The notes below the pieces were generated by a model. It was not told the origin of the DNA, did no database searches, and was given only the letters and a program-made list of their open reading frames with translations. Shown in pieces: positions 34,445 through 43,987 of a stretch of DNA of 64,000 nt; position 1 is the first letter of the stretch; each line of letters begins with the position of its first letter. Made by a program: the position numbers and the translations under genes. Source of the DNA: Corticimicrobacter sp040137905 (GTDB lineage: Bacteria > Pseudomonadota > Gammaproteobacteria > Burkholderiales > Burkholderiaceae_B); the NCBI RefSeq assembly GCF_040137905.1, contig NZ_JBEFDG010000017.1:21042-85041 (forward strand). The letters run 5' to 3'.

Positions 34445-35689
34445 CTATCCGACCTCGCGCAGACTCTCGGCCGGATCGATCCGTACTGCCCGACGAGTGC
34501 CTGCCCACGAGACACTACCCGCCAGCAACAGCGTCAAGACATACCCCACCGCCATCTGCCAGCCAGCCAGTTCGCACACAAACCGTCCTGTCGCCGGGCC
34601 ACCACCCAGCACCGCATCAAACACCAGGCTGCCCAGACCGTAGATCAACAGACTGCAGGCATAGGCCGCCGAAGAAAGGCACAGCGCCTGAACCTGCATC
34701 AACCAGGCCAGCTCGCCCTGGGTGCTGCCAAGCAGCCCCAATACGGCCAGATTGCGCCGCTTGCGCTCAATATTGGAGAGAAAGGCACCGGCCAGCGAGG
34801 CGATGCATCCAAGCAGCGCCGCCACTGCGATCACACCAAACACCCAGCCCAGCACGGTGGATATCTGCCGGACGCTGTCTGCCTGTGCCTGCTGGCTGCG
34901 CGTATCGATATGCTGTTCCTGCAACCAGCGCGCCAATGAACTGATGCGGTCGGCATCAGAGGCATAGAGCCTGACACGAGCATAGCGGACAGGCTCGTCG
35001 TCATCTGCGGCACGCCCTGTGGTCAGCCCTGAGCGCTCGACCCGATAACCGTCGCGAAAACGCTCCAGTTCGACCAGGAGCGGCAGGGGTGCCAATGCAG
35101 CCAGTCGGTCCATGCCATGCGCCGGCAGCACATCAGCCACCCGAACCTGCCACTGGCCACGCTCCAGCACGCCATCCAGGCGACGCTGTGCGCCCAGCGT
35201 CAGGGTATCGCCAGGCGCAGCCTGCAAGCGCATCGCCAGGGCACTGCTCAGGAAAAGGGCGGGCAAAGTCTGCGCAACCGCATCGGCGGAAGGCAAGGCT
35301 GCGGCCTGTTCCTCTGCCCGCAACGGATCGCCATCCGCCGTTGGAATCAGCTCGATGTTCTCGGCAAAGCGGCGGCTGTCCGCGAGCAGGTCGCCACGCA
35401 GGTTGAGTACCCGGGTCATGCCCACGGCAAATGCCACATCGGCACGCGCTTGCGCGGCAGCGACCCAGGCATCGTCGAAATCGCCGCTACCCAGCATACG
35501 GACCTCAAGTGCATCGGGGCTGCGCACCAGATCGCTGCGCAATTGCTCGACCACGCCTTGCTTGAGGCCAAACAGCAGCAGCAGGGGGGCAATCACGGCC
35601 ACCAGCGTCGCCATCATGAACAGCGACACCTTGCGGTCATGCAGCAGGTCGGCCACCGCCAGGCGGGCCAGGAGGATTCGACGCATCAT
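34445..35689 (-). CDS. FtsX-like ABC transporter permease
   Basis: A 414-residue permease with one N-terminal membrane helix (VSLFMMATLVAVIAPLLLLFGL), a large periplasmic domain of ~230 residues and three C-terminal helices (VFGVIAVAALLGCIASLAGAFL, LSSAAYACSLLIYGLGSL, GWQMAVGYVLTLLLAGSV). This is the MacB/FtsX type VII layout, used for mechanotransmission or lipoprotein and peptide export, not simple uptake. It follows its ATPase gene by 2 bp and is third in the vWA-ATPase-permease operon. Confidence 0.88.
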   Translation of the reverse strand: MMRRILLARLAVADLLHDRKVSLFMMATLVAVIAPLLLLFGLKQGVVEQLRSDLVRSPDALEVRMLGSGDFDDAWVAAAQARADVAFAVGMTRVLNLRGDLLADSRRFAENIELIPTADGDPLRAEEQAAALPSADAVAQTLPALFLSSALAMRLQAAPGDTLTLGAQRRLDGVLERGQWQVRVADVLPAHGMDRLAALAPLPLLVELERFRDGYRVERSGLTTGRAADDDEPVRYARVRLYASDADRISSLARWLQEQHIDTRSQQAQADSVRQISTVLGWVFGVIAVAALLGCIASLAGAFLSNIERKRRNLAVLGLLGSTQGELAWLMQVQALCLSSAAYACSLLIYGLGSLVFDAVLGGGPATGRFVCELAGWQMAVGYVLTLLLAGSVSWAGTRRAVRIDPAESLREVG

Positions 35690-35691
35690 CG

Positions 35692-36393
35692 CTAGCCCAC
35701 CAGTTCGAAAGTCGTTGCGCCCGGCATGCTGCAGGCCGTGATGCGGGGCAGACCAAAGCCCTGTACCAGCGGCCAGTCGTGGGACACGATCAGGGCAGCC
35801 ATGCCCATCTCACGCACCAGCGCCAAAAACAACTCCAGCAGCGTATAGGCATGATGCGGATCGAGGGCCGCCGTGGGCTCGTCGGCCAGCAACAGGTCCG
35901 GCTCATGGGCAATGGCCCGGATGAAGGCTGCACGCTGGCGCTCGCCGATCGACAGCGCGGCAGGACGCTTGTCGAGCGCAGACTCCAGGCGCAAGGTGGT
36001 GCAGCAGTGGGCAAGTCGTTCCGACCAGGCCGGCAGCCCCAGCAGCCGGCGCGGCAGGGTGATGTTGTCACGAATGCTCAGAAAAGGCAGCAGGCCTCCC
36101 TGCTGCAGCACAAAACCCAGCTTCTCGGCACGCAACCGGGCCAGGGCCGGCTCATCGCCTTGCTGGATCAGCGCAGCAACATCCGTGCGCCCGAGTTCGA
36201 AATGCCCGATGGTTTCCGGCTTGAGCAGCAGGCCAATGGCCTCCAGCAGCGTACTCTTGCCACAGCCACTCTCGCCCGTGACGGCCCAGACGTCGCCTGA
36301 TGCCAGGCTCAGCGCCGGCAGGCTGATGCTGTGCTGGCCGGGACCTTGGCCGCGCACTACCGTCAGGTTCAGGATTTCCAGCATGGACTGCAT
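35692..36393 (-). CDS. ABC transporter ATP-binding protein (MacB/LolD type)
   Basis: A 233-residue ATPase with Walker A GESGCGKST, signature LSIGERQRAAFIRA, Walker B LLLADEPTAALD and the switch His in LIVSHDWPL. The Q-loop region is FVLQQGGLLPF. These match type VII partners of FtsX-like permeases. An alternative ATG three codons inside (MLEILNL) is possible. It overlaps neither neighbour but is spaced by 1-2 bp, so the three genes are one operon. Confidence 0.92.
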   Translation of the reverse strand: MQSMLEILNLTVVRGQGPGQHSISLPALSLASGDVWAVTGESGCGKSTLLEAIGLLLKPETIGHFELGRTDVAALIQQGDEPALARLRAEKLGFVLQQGGLLPFLSIRDNITLPRRLLGLPAWSERLAHCCTTLRLESALDKRPAALSIGERQRAAFIRAIAHEPDLLLADEPTAALDPHHAYTLLELFLALVREMGMAALIVSHDWPLVQGFGLPRITACSMPGATTFELVG

Positions 36394-36394
36394 G

Positions 36395-38413
36395 TCAGGG
36401 CATCATTTCGAGAGGAACAGGGTAGACATCATCGCGCACATCGCCATCGTGCGCCAGCGAGATCCAGCGATCGACATCTTCGTTGTAGCGTTCATAGAGC
36501 CGCAGGCGCGCCTTGAGCCCATCGATGAAGGCTGCCTGCGTCTGGCGATCCCAACTGCGCCAGGCCTCTTCATCAAGCGACATGATGGCACTGCGATAGG
36601 GCAGGCTGTCCAGATATTCACCGACCCGCATGCCGGGAGACACGTCCCCGGACAGGTCATCGCGCCGGGCGGCCTCATCCGGGTTGGTGCCCATGGAAGC
36701 GGCCACGCTGCGCAGTCGGGCAAACATGTCCTGCTCCGATCCGAATCCGGATTCGACGGCCTCCAGTGCTTGCCTGACGGCATCGCTCAGATCGCTCAAT
36801 TGTGCCTTGGTCAGCAGCACTCGCGCTTCGGTCGCCGGCACATCCGGCCGGCGCAAGTCATGATCGCTGATCCAGCCACGCAGGACCGTCGGCACGCTGG
36901 CGGCACTGCGCCCCCCCAGCCAGGACAACTGCATGGCATGGCCTACCTGGGCAGCATCGTGACGAATCTGCTGATCGGCATCGTCGGTATCTGCCTTTTT
37001 CTGGTCAGGCCTGACAATGCCTGCCAGGGCCACCTCTTGCCCGTCAGTACCGGCACGCCCGCCAACTCGCTCGACCAGCGTTTCGGTCAGGGCACCGATT
37101 CTGCGACCAAAGGTGCGCACATTGCCCGCATCAATCGGGTAATACAGCGGGGCATCGGCCGCCGCGTGCTGCGCCAATACGCGATATTGCTGCTCGGCAC
37201 GCGCATGGTTGCGCCGTCCCGCCGGCGTGCGCAGGTGCAGCGCAAAAATGGCGATACCGGCATCGGCTGCCGCCTGCCGGACCTGGGCAGCATCCAGTCC
37301 GGTCGAGGACAGGGCATCGGCTGCATCAAGCGCGCCCGCATCGGTCACCAGAACGATATAGCGGGCATCGAAGCCGCTCCAGTCGATCCCATCGATGGCC
37401 TGCATGACACCCGCGTAGGCATCTTCGTCGAAGCGGCTGCTGGAAACGGTTGCCTGCCGGATATCGGCCACCTGGGCCATGAAAGTGGCTTCGTCGCTGG
37501 CCTGGCTGGGGTCGGCATAGATGCGGCTGGTGTATTCGAGGCCGGGTACGGCGGCAACGTTGGAGCGATAGGCCACCATGCCGAAGCGTACGTCCTGGGT
37601 CTGCCCCTGCGCCCGCATCCGGGCATAGACCTGCCGGATCATGTCGCGAGTCTGGTCGATGTAGGGACGCATGGAAATGGTCGTGTCGATGACGAACACC
37701 ACGGCGGTGCGCAACGTACCTGCTGCGCTTGCTGTTGCATCCGTCATCGCAAGCGACCGGCCCGTTGCCGGCCCTGCGGCACGACTGGCGTTGAGCGAGG
37801 CGACTTCCAGCAGCCTGACCACCTGACCATCGGGCGTCATGATTTCCTCGCCCGACAGCACGGGCAGCAGATAGAACTGCCGCTGCGGGTCAATGGCCAC
37901 GGAAGGCTCCCGGGCCAGCACGCCATCGGCCTGGCCCGTGTGCTGCAACCGGGCCTGCAGGGTATCCAGCCTTGCCCCCCGGTCGGGTTGCAGGAGCAGA
38001 TCCTCAAGCTGTTCGCGATGCTCGAAAAACAACAGCGGGTCGCGCCGGGCCGGGCTGGTCAGGGCCAGCGTCAACTGCGTATTCCATTCGACCGCGCAGG
38101 CAGCAGGGATCCAGCCGCTGCGCTGCCCATGGGCATCCGGCCCGACCTGCAGCCAGTCGCTGCCATCGGCGGCACGCTGGCGGGCATAGACATAATGCCG
38201 ACTCAGGGGTGGCAGTATCCGGATTGAACCCGGATCACCCGCAGCGACCGACCCACCCGCCGTGTCATGCAGAATGCAATCCTGAGCGGCCAACACGCGC
38301 TGGTACAGCGTCTGGCGGCCAGGCTGCAGCAACGGTGCGGTGCTGTCGGCAGCCACGCACGCCCATGCCGCAAGCATGAGCCACAGTGAAAGAAGGGCAC
38401 GCATCGATTTCAT
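36395..38413 (-). CDS. Secreted vWA-domain protein with SH3-like N-terminal region
   Basis: A 672-residue protein with a signal peptide (MRALLSLWLMLAAWACVAA), an N-terminal SH3b-like part (RHYVYARQRAADGSDWLQVG, GWIPAACAV), and a vWA domain (~240-440) with the metal-site motif VFVIDTTISM (DxTxS form) and YIVLVTDAGALD. The C-terminal ~200 residues are helical and charged. The vWA part recalls the periplasmic vWA region of PpkA-type kinases of type VI secretion systems, but no kinase domain is present. It is first in an operon with an FtsX-type ABC transporter, which suggests an envelope sensor or signalling role. Start codon uncertain (ATG three codons later is possible). Confidence 0.8.
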   Translation of the reverse strand: MKSMRALLSLWLMLAAWACVAADSTAPLLQPGRQTLYQRVLAAQDCILHDTAGGSVAAGDPGSIRILPPLSRHYVYARQRAADGSDWLQVGPDAHGQRSGWIPAACAVEWNTQLTLALTSPARRDPLLFFEHREQLEDLLLQPDRGARLDTLQARLQHTGQADGVLAREPSVAIDPQRQFYLLPVLSGEEIMTPDGQVVRLLEVASLNASRAAGPATGRSLAMTDATASAAGTLRTAVVFVIDTTISMRPYIDQTRDMIRQVYARMRAQGQTQDVRFGMVAYRSNVAAVPGLEYTSRIYADPSQASDEATFMAQVADIRQATVSSSRFDEDAYAGVMQAIDGIDWSGFDARYIVLVTDAGALDAADALSSTGLDAAQVRQAAADAGIAIFALHLRTPAGRRNHARAEQQYRVLAQHAAADAPLYYPIDAGNVRTFGRRIGALTETLVERVGGRAGTDGQEVALAGIVRPDQKKADTDDADQQIRHDAAQVGHAMQLSWLGGRSAASVPTVLRGWISDHDLRRPDVPATEARVLLTKAQLSDLSDAVRQALEAVESGFGSEQDMFARLRSVAASMGTNPDEAARRDDLSGDVSPGMRVGEYLDSLPYRSAIMSLDEEAWRSWDRQTQAAFIDGLKARLRLYERYNEDVDRWISLAHDGDVRDDVYPVPLEMMP

Positions 38414-38532
38414 AATGGCGAAGCATAGCAGCCAGACTGGCAGATCGGCACCTTGAGCAGAACCGGATTTCAGGCACAATTGCAGCGGTAGGCTTACATG
38501 CCCCTATTTCGGCCATACACGTCACCCACACC

Positions 38533-38733
38533 ATGCGCATCACCGACACTCGACTGCCCGACATCAAGCTCATCGAGCCCGACGTTTTCCACAAGACCAC
38601 CGACTACTGGTGCCGGGATCTGGAGCGCGGGCTGCGCTGGGACGATCCCAAGATCGGCATCGTCTGGCCGGGTGGGGTCGAGCCGATACTGGCGGAGAAG
38701 GATCGGGACAATCCGGAGTTGCAAAGGCCATAG
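38533..38733 (+). pseudogene. rfbC relic with internal deletion
   Basis: The 66-codon frame begins MRITDTRLPDIKLIEPDVF, the typical N-terminus of dTDP-4-dehydrorhamnose 3,5-epimerase, then jumps directly to FHKTTDYWCRDLERGLRWDDP and KIGIVWPGG, which belong to the C-terminal third. About 110 codons, including the catalytic His region present in the intact copy at 15541-16101, are missing, with the frame kept. It is therefore a nonfunctional remnant of a different rfbC allele. Confidence 0.8.
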
Positions 38734-38775
38734 GGCAGGTGGGCTTTGTCCCGACCAGGACATCCGGCAACCTAT

Positions 38776-39591
38776 TTACAGCGCATCATCAACGGGCTCC
38801 CACTCGTCGCCGGTTTCACGGCTCACCAGCCTGAGGTTATAAATTGTCCCAATGAGCTTCGATGTCATGACCTCATTCGGTGCACCGTCCACCATAATGC
38901 GCCCCTGATGCAGTACTGCGATACGGGTAGCTGTCCGTGCCGCCTGTTCAGGAAGATGCGTAGAAAACAGAATGCCATGTCCCTCGGCAGCCAAGCCACG
39001 CAAGTGTTTGAGCAAACGGACCTGGTTACCAAAATCCAGGCTGCTCGTCGGTTCGTCCAGAATCAGCAGGCGCGCCCCCTGGGCAAGGGCACGGGCAATC
39101 AGGGTCAATTGCCTTTCGCCTCCTGAAATTTCCGTATATGGCTGATCTGCCAGATGCAAAAGCCCCATCCGCCCGAGTATCTGATCGACCACAGCCCTGT
39201 CTTGCGCATTTGGCGGAAGGATCAGGCGTGTCTCGGCAATGCGTCCCAGCATGGCCACCTCACGCACCGTATAAGGAAACACTGCCGTATGGCCTTGAGG
39301 GACATAAGCGATACGCCTGGCGATATCGCGTGCGGACCAGGTCGCAATATTTCGTCCCTGGAGGCAGACCACACCCCCCTTTGGCCTGATCAGCCCCAGA
39401 AAGAGACGAAACAGCGTACTTTTGCCTGCACCATTTGCACCCAGCAAGGCAACGATTTCGCCTTGCCTCAGCGAGAACTCGATCTCCGTCAGAACCGTAC
39501 GGACACCATGACTGAAAGAAAGACGACTGGCCTGAAGCGTGACGACCTCCTGCTCGTGCTTGGCTTGGTTCATCTGTGTTTTCCGTAACAT
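38776..39591 (-). CDS. ABC transporter ATP-binding protein, FecE/FepC type (probable molybdate/tungstate or siderophore importer)
   Basis: A 271-residue importer ATPase with Walker A GANGAGKST, signature ISGGERQLTLIARAL, Walker B LLILDEPTSSLD, the switch His FSTHLPEQ and YVPQGHTAVF for the Q loop. It belongs to type II (BtuD/FepC) importers. The start ATG at 39591 overlaps the permease stop (ATGA). Last gene of the TonB receptor-binding protein-permease-ATPase operon, whose substrate is discussed at the operator upstream. Confidence 0.92.
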   Translation of the reverse strand: MLRKTQMNQAKHEQEVVTLQASRLSFSHGVRTVLTEIEFSLRQGEIVALLGANGAGKSTLFRLFLGLIRPKGGVVCLQGRNIATWSARDIARRIAYVPQGHTAVFPYTVREVAMLGRIAETRLILPPNAQDRAVVDQILGRMGLLHLADQPYTEISGGERQLTLIARALAQGARLLILDEPTSSLDFGNQVRLLKHLRGLAAEGHGILFSTHLPEQAARTATRIAVLHQGRIMVDGAPNEVMTSKLIGTIYNLRLVSRETGDEWEPVDDAL

Positions 39592-40619
39592 CACGTCCAC
39601 GCACGTCTGGCCCTGCCCAGCACCAGCAGGAAAAGCGGAATACCCAACAAGTCCGTCAAGACCCCAATCGGCAATTCTGCATGCGTCAGGCTACGCGCCA
39701 AAGTATCTACACAGACCAGGAAGATGGCACCGAGCAAGGCGCTCCCCGGGATCAGGCCTACATTGCCAGGCCCAAACAGCAGCCGGGCAACGTGAGGGAT
39801 GACAAGCCCCAGCCAGCCAATCATACCGACCAGCGACACCGATAGCGATGACACCAATGTTGCCGCCCCAATCACCCCATAGCGTACAAATGCCACGGGG
39901 ATACCTAGCGTACGCGCTTCATCATCACCCATGGTCAGTGCATCCAGGGCTCGACCAGAAAGCGCCAGGAGAAAGATACCAACCAATATCGGACCTGACG
40001 CCCACTGTATCTGCAACCAGTCCAGTCCGCCCAAGCTACCCATCAGCCAATAGATCAGGGAGGGCAACTGCTCATAGGGATCCGCGAGATATTTGACGAT
40101 AGACAGGCCTGAAGTAAACAATGCCGCCGAGATCATCCCGCCCAATACCAGCATGATCAGCGATCCCCCCCCGAACAATCGGGCAACCAGCACGCCAAGC
40201 CCCACGGCAAGCAGGCCCATGCCGAACGCCGACAATTGCACATACAACCAGTTTCCCAGCACCAGCATCCCCAGCGCCGCACCAAAACTGGCCCCGCTCA
40301 AGACCCCAAGAATACCGGGAGATACCAACGGATTGCGGAACACGGCCTGAAACGCACAACCCGATGATGCCAGCGCCGCCCCCACCAAAGCAGCCGCCAG
40401 GATCCGGGGCAGCCGTACTTCCATGATGATGCGATCAAAGGTCTGGAACGAATCCTGTGCCATGGAGGTCAGATCCAGACGTGTGCCAGCCCATGCCAGG
40501 ATGTCTGTCAGCGTCAACGGATATCGACCGACAGTGAGGGCAAAGCAAATGCTGAATACCAACAGGACTGGCAAAATCACCAGACCCGTACGAATACTGC
40601 GTATCGGCATGCTCGACAT
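39591..40619 (-). CDS. FecCD/BtuC-type ABC transporter permease
   Basis: A 342-residue permease of the ten-helix BtuC/FecCD fold. Landmarks are LTLTDILAWAG near the N-terminus, RLPRILAAALVGAALASSGCAFQAVFRNPLVSPGILGVLSGA (key run RLPRILAAALVGAALASSG) and VSLVGMIGWLGLVIPHVARLLFG near the C-terminus. The fold serves iron-siderophore, haem and cobalamin import, and also the MolBCA molybdate/tungstate importer. It directly follows the binding-protein gene with no gap. Confidence 0.93.
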   Translation of the reverse strand: MSSMPIRSIRTGLVILPVLLVFSICFALTVGRYPLTLTDILAWAGTRLDLTSMAQDSFQTFDRIIMEVRLPRILAAALVGAALASSGCAFQAVFRNPLVSPGILGVLSGASFGAALGMLVLGNWLYVQLSAFGMGLLAVGLGVLVARLFGGGSLIMLVLGGMISAALFTSGLSIVKYLADPYEQLPSLIYWLMGSLGGLDWLQIQWASGPILVGIFLLALSGRALDALTMGDDEARTLGIPVAFVRYGVIGAATLVSSLSVSLVGMIGWLGLVIPHVARLLFGPGNVGLIPGSALLGAIFLVCVDTLARSLTHAELPIGVLTDLLGIPLFLLVLGRARRAWT

Positions 40620-41708
40620 TTATCCTTGCGACTGCCCTGCCAGAATCCTGGAAATTTGCGCATCATCCAGCTCCACATCAAGAAAAAGCCGGTAGAACCT
40701 CCGTGTTTCTTCTTTGATATCGAGCGGATAAATCGCTGGATACAGTCTATTGGCAAGCCATTGGGCACCTATTGCGCGCATGAAACTCGGTGGCCGATCA
40801 ATCCAGTTGAATGGCAGCGTAGGAGCAAAAGAAATCGCTCCTGCATCAATCGCAGGAATGCCTTGCCAGGCAGGATTGGAAAGAACGGTCTGGGTAAACT
40901 TCTCATCCTGTGCAAGCACGAAATCCGGCCTGTAGAGCATGATCTGTTCCAGACTGACGCGATCCATACCAACATGACGAGTCTGCTTGCAACGATGGAC
41001 ATTGCTGCCACCTGCCAGAATGATCGCCTCGGCATGCCAGGATTCATCGCATTCCGTCGCCAGGCCATCGGGGCCTTCAGCATAATAGACTTGCCGGCGC
41101 GCCTCTGGCGCAATACGTCCCACCGTATCATGCAGTTTGCCCAGCACATTGGAGATATAAATCTCAAGCATGCCTGCTCGCTCCTCGCGCCCCAGCAGAT
41201 CACCCAGAAAACGAAGAGTTTCCGGATGATCTTCCAGCGTGTCCAGCCTGACAAAAACGACTGGCAGCCCAACCTTGTCGAACTGAGCGAGGATCCGTTC
41301 GTTATCGCTGAATCTATCCAGCCAGACGATGACCACATCCGGCCCAAGCCGCAATACTTCCTCGGGATCCATCTTGCCGCCGTGCCCCATCACGGCACCG
41401 ATTACCGGCAACTCAACAACCGCTTTCGGCAGATAAGGACGCAGATCTTCCCGGATACGATAGTTGATGCCAACCAGCATTTCCGGTGCCAGGGCATATA
41501 ACAGGAGAGATACCGGATGCGAGGACGAATAGATACTGGTGATCCGTTCAGGAAGCGTCACCGTGCGCCCCGCCATATCCGTCACGTCCCGGGCATGTAC
41601 CCCTGCCGAACAGACAACCATCAGGAGAGTCAATATCCCCCTGACTATTGCGGCCCGCATCCCGGGCCGCAATAGCACATCCGTACGCCATTGCCAGCCA
41701 GCCATCAT
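40620..41708 (-). CDS. Periplasmic substrate-binding protein, FecB/MolA-like class III
   Basis: A 362-residue protein with a signal peptide (hydrophobic ILTLLMVVCSAGVHA) and the class III binding fold: DVTDMAGRTVTLPERITSIYSSSHPVSLLLYALAPEMLVGIN, GGKMDPEEVLRLGPDVVIVW, SRFSDNERI-type helix and YRPDFVLAQDEK. The loop GHGGKMDPE is where binding pockets of this fold are formed. The start overlaps the receptor stop codon by 1 bp (TGATG). Substrate is iron chelate by default annotation; the ModE-like operator argues for molybdate or tungstate. Confidence 0.88.
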   Translation of the reverse strand: MMAGWQWRTDVLLRPGMRAAIVRGILTLLMVVCSAGVHARDVTDMAGRTVTLPERITSIYSSSHPVSLLLYALAPEMLVGINYRIREDLRPYLPKAVVELPVIGAVMGHGGKMDPEEVLRLGPDVVIVWLDRFSDNERILAQFDKVGLPVVFVRLDTLEDHPETLRFLGDLLGREERAGMLEIYISNVLGKLHDTVGRIAPEARRQVYYAEGPDGLATECDESWHAEAIILAGGSNVHRCKQTRHVGMDRVSLEQIMLYRPDFVLAQDEKFTQTVLSNPAWQGIPAIDAGAISFAPTLPFNWIDRPPSFMRAIGAQWLANRLYPAIYPLDIKEETRRFYRLFLDVELDDAQISRILAGQSQG

Positions 41709-43972
41709 CAGAAGCTCGCCTGCAGTCGCAGCGCCGCGTGGAATGGCTCACCCGGATAGAGCCATGCATACCCATTGGATCCAGCCGTGTAGTCACGATC
41801 GAAAAGGTTATACAGGTTCAGCGTGATCTTCATGTTCCGGTAGGCGTAATAGGCCATTGCGTCAAACGTGGCATAGCCTGGCAGGGTAGCCGACAGTTGT
41901 GGCGTTGCCTTATTGACCAAGGCTGCCTGGCGCGAACTGACGGCCCGGATGCCTGCCCCAAAACCAAATCCCTGCAGCGGCCCTTCCTGGATGTCGTAGG
42001 TGCTCCACAGACGAACCGCGTGGCGGGGCACGTTAGGCACGCCTGACCCTACCTCATAGGTATCATCCCGGACATAGCTGGCATCCGTGTAGGCATAGGA
42101 GAAAAGCATGTTCCAACCAGGCTGCAGGCGATAGGTTCCATCCAGCTCAAACCCGCGAGAGCGCTGCTTGCCGGTTTGTACCTCATACCCCAGAGTGCCT
42201 CGGACGGGATCAGGATCTGCTTGTGTCACATTTGAAAGAGTGATCTGGTAGATAGCCGCCGTGATGGATGCCTTGTTATCGATATCAAATTTCACACCGC
42301 CTTCGATCTGTTCACCCTTGAGCGGAGAAAAAGACTGGATGGTGCCGTCATCGGTCGTATTGGTACCCTGAGGCTTGAAGGTCGTCGAATAGGACACATA
42401 GGGTGTCACGTTGGACGTAATGTCATACAGCATGCCCACGCGCCAGGCAAAACCATTCCCGGAGGTTCTTGACTGGGACAGTCGTGCGGGATTCATACCG
42501 GAACTGGATTTGGTCGTGTAGTCGACATAATTCGCACCGCCGACAATCCGCAGCCGGTCTGTCAGGGACAAGGTGTCGTTTATGTAAAAATTGGACTGCC
42601 TGGTATCCGAATGCCCGTACATGTACTGACTGACATTGCCCGCCGGCTGCCCCCAGTTCGGAGAGTCCGGATCGGTGAAGCGATAATTGCGAAACTGATA
42701 GGGGGTAGGGCGCGCCATGTTCATATCGTATTTGATGACTGCGTACCGGGCCCCAACGACCAAGTCATGATCCATGCCAAGCGCAGCAAATCGCCCATTG
42801 ATCATGTTATCCGTATCGTAGGCTCGGACAGGCCCCATGCGAATATTCTGCGCATACTGTGTATACAGCGGAGAGCCATTGACAAAGCTCGGGTCAGCCG
42901 AGATGGAAAACACATCGCGCGATGTCTCCGTGACCTGGCTGTGGCTCCGGAAAGACCAGCGATCATTGAACCTGTGCTCCCAGGTTGCACGGCCAGTATT
43001 ACTCTCGTACTCCCAGTATGAGCGCGGGTCAAAGAGATTCAAGTCATCCTTGAAGCTACCGAACGACACCAGATGTGCGCTGTCTCCTGAACCGATCACG
43101 CCATATCCAGGTTGACCACTATAGGGAAAAGCTTTTTGCCAGCGATATTCATACGTGAACTTGAGCCTGTCGCTGTCAGTCGCCAGGCCCTCAAGCGAAA
43201 CCTGGATATTCCGCTTGTCGGTATCCGAGTTTTTATAGAAGGATTTGTATTTCCCGACATTGCCGACGATGCGCAACAGCCAGGTCTTGTCGTTTGAAAT
43301 TGGTGTTGATAGATCTGCAACCAGCCCCGTTGAACCATAGCTGTCGGTTTCAGCCGTTGCTTCGGCATAGAAATCCTTTTTCGGCTGTTTGGTCCTGACA
43401 TTGATGATGCCGCCGATATCGCCCGAATAGGCCCCATACAGCAAACCCGCCGGTCCCTTGAGAACCTCGACCCGTTCGACATTTCCCATCCAGGAGTTAC
43501 CAAACGGCGTGGGATCCCAAAGCCCGTCATACAATGTCATGCTGGTTCGAAAACCACGAATATAAGCATCCGACCATTGATCCAGCGGGTAGTAGGAAGG
43601 ACGAATATTCGTGACTCCCGAAACATTTTCAAGGGCAGATGAGACACTGGTATTGCCCTGCTGCCTGATCACCATTTCCGGGACAGTAATGACGGATTGC
43701 GGTACCCAGCGGTTGGGTTGTTCCGTCTTGCTGCCGGTATCGGAGCGTGTAACGACGTAATTGTTGTGCCCCTGTATGTCTTCCGGCTCCCCGACCGTCA
43801 GCGGTTCGGACTTGCTGGAAACCGTGATTACAGGCAGATCCGTGACGGCTGGGACATGTTCCGGCTGAGCGTAGACAGGCAGGGGAACCAGGGGAAAGGC
43901 AGCGGCGATAACTGCAAAAATACGGGAAACACGGTACGACTGGATTTGATGCTTGATGCTGCGGGACTTCAT
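41708..43972 (-). CDS. TonB-dependent outer-membrane receptor
   Basis: A 754-residue receptor of the TonB-siderophore type. After a signal peptide (cleavage near VYAQ) there is a short TonB-box-like segment (DLPVITVSSKSEP), a plug domain (~75-200) with VPEMVIRQQGNTSVSSALENVSGV, YIRGFRTSMTLYDGLW and VERVEVLKGPAGLLYG, and a 22-strand barrel ending RLQASF with the C-terminal Phe. There is no N-terminal STN signalling domain, so it is not a sigma/anti-sigma transducer. It is first in a four-gene importer operon. Confidence 0.93.
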   Translation of the reverse strand: MKSRSIKHQIQSYRVSRIFAVIAAAFPLVPLPVYAQPEHVPAVTDLPVITVSSKSEPLTVGEPEDIQGHNNYVVTRSDTGSKTEQPNRWVPQSVITVPEMVIRQQGNTSVSSALENVSGVTNIRPSYYPLDQWSDAYIRGFRTSMTLYDGLWDPTPFGNSWMGNVERVEVLKGPAGLLYGAYSGDIGGIINVRTKQPKKDFYAEATAETDSYGSTGLVADLSTPISNDKTWLLRIVGNVGKYKSFYKNSDTDKRNIQVSLEGLATDSDRLKFTYEYRWQKAFPYSGQPGYGVIGSGDSAHLVSFGSFKDDLNLFDPRSYWEYESNTGRATWEHRFNDRWSFRSHSQVTETSRDVFSISADPSFVNGSPLYTQYAQNIRMGPVRAYDTDNMINGRFAALGMDHDLVVGARYAVIKYDMNMARPTPYQFRNYRFTDPDSPNWGQPAGNVSQYMYGHSDTRQSNFYINDTLSLTDRLRIVGGANYVDYTTKSSSGMNPARLSQSRTSGNGFAWRVGMLYDITSNVTPYVSYSTTFKPQGTNTTDDGTIQSFSPLKGEQIEGGVKFDIDNKASITAAIYQITLSNVTQADPDPVRGTLGYEVQTGKQRSRGFELDGTYRLQPGWNMLFSYAYTDASYVRDDTYEVGSGVPNVPRHAVRLWSTYDIQEGPLQGFGFGAGIRAVSSRQAALVNKATPQLSATLPGYATFDAMAYYAYRNMKITLNLYNLFDRDYTAGSNGYAWLYPGEPFHAALRLQASF

Positions 43973-43987
43973 GTTGCTTCCATCTTC

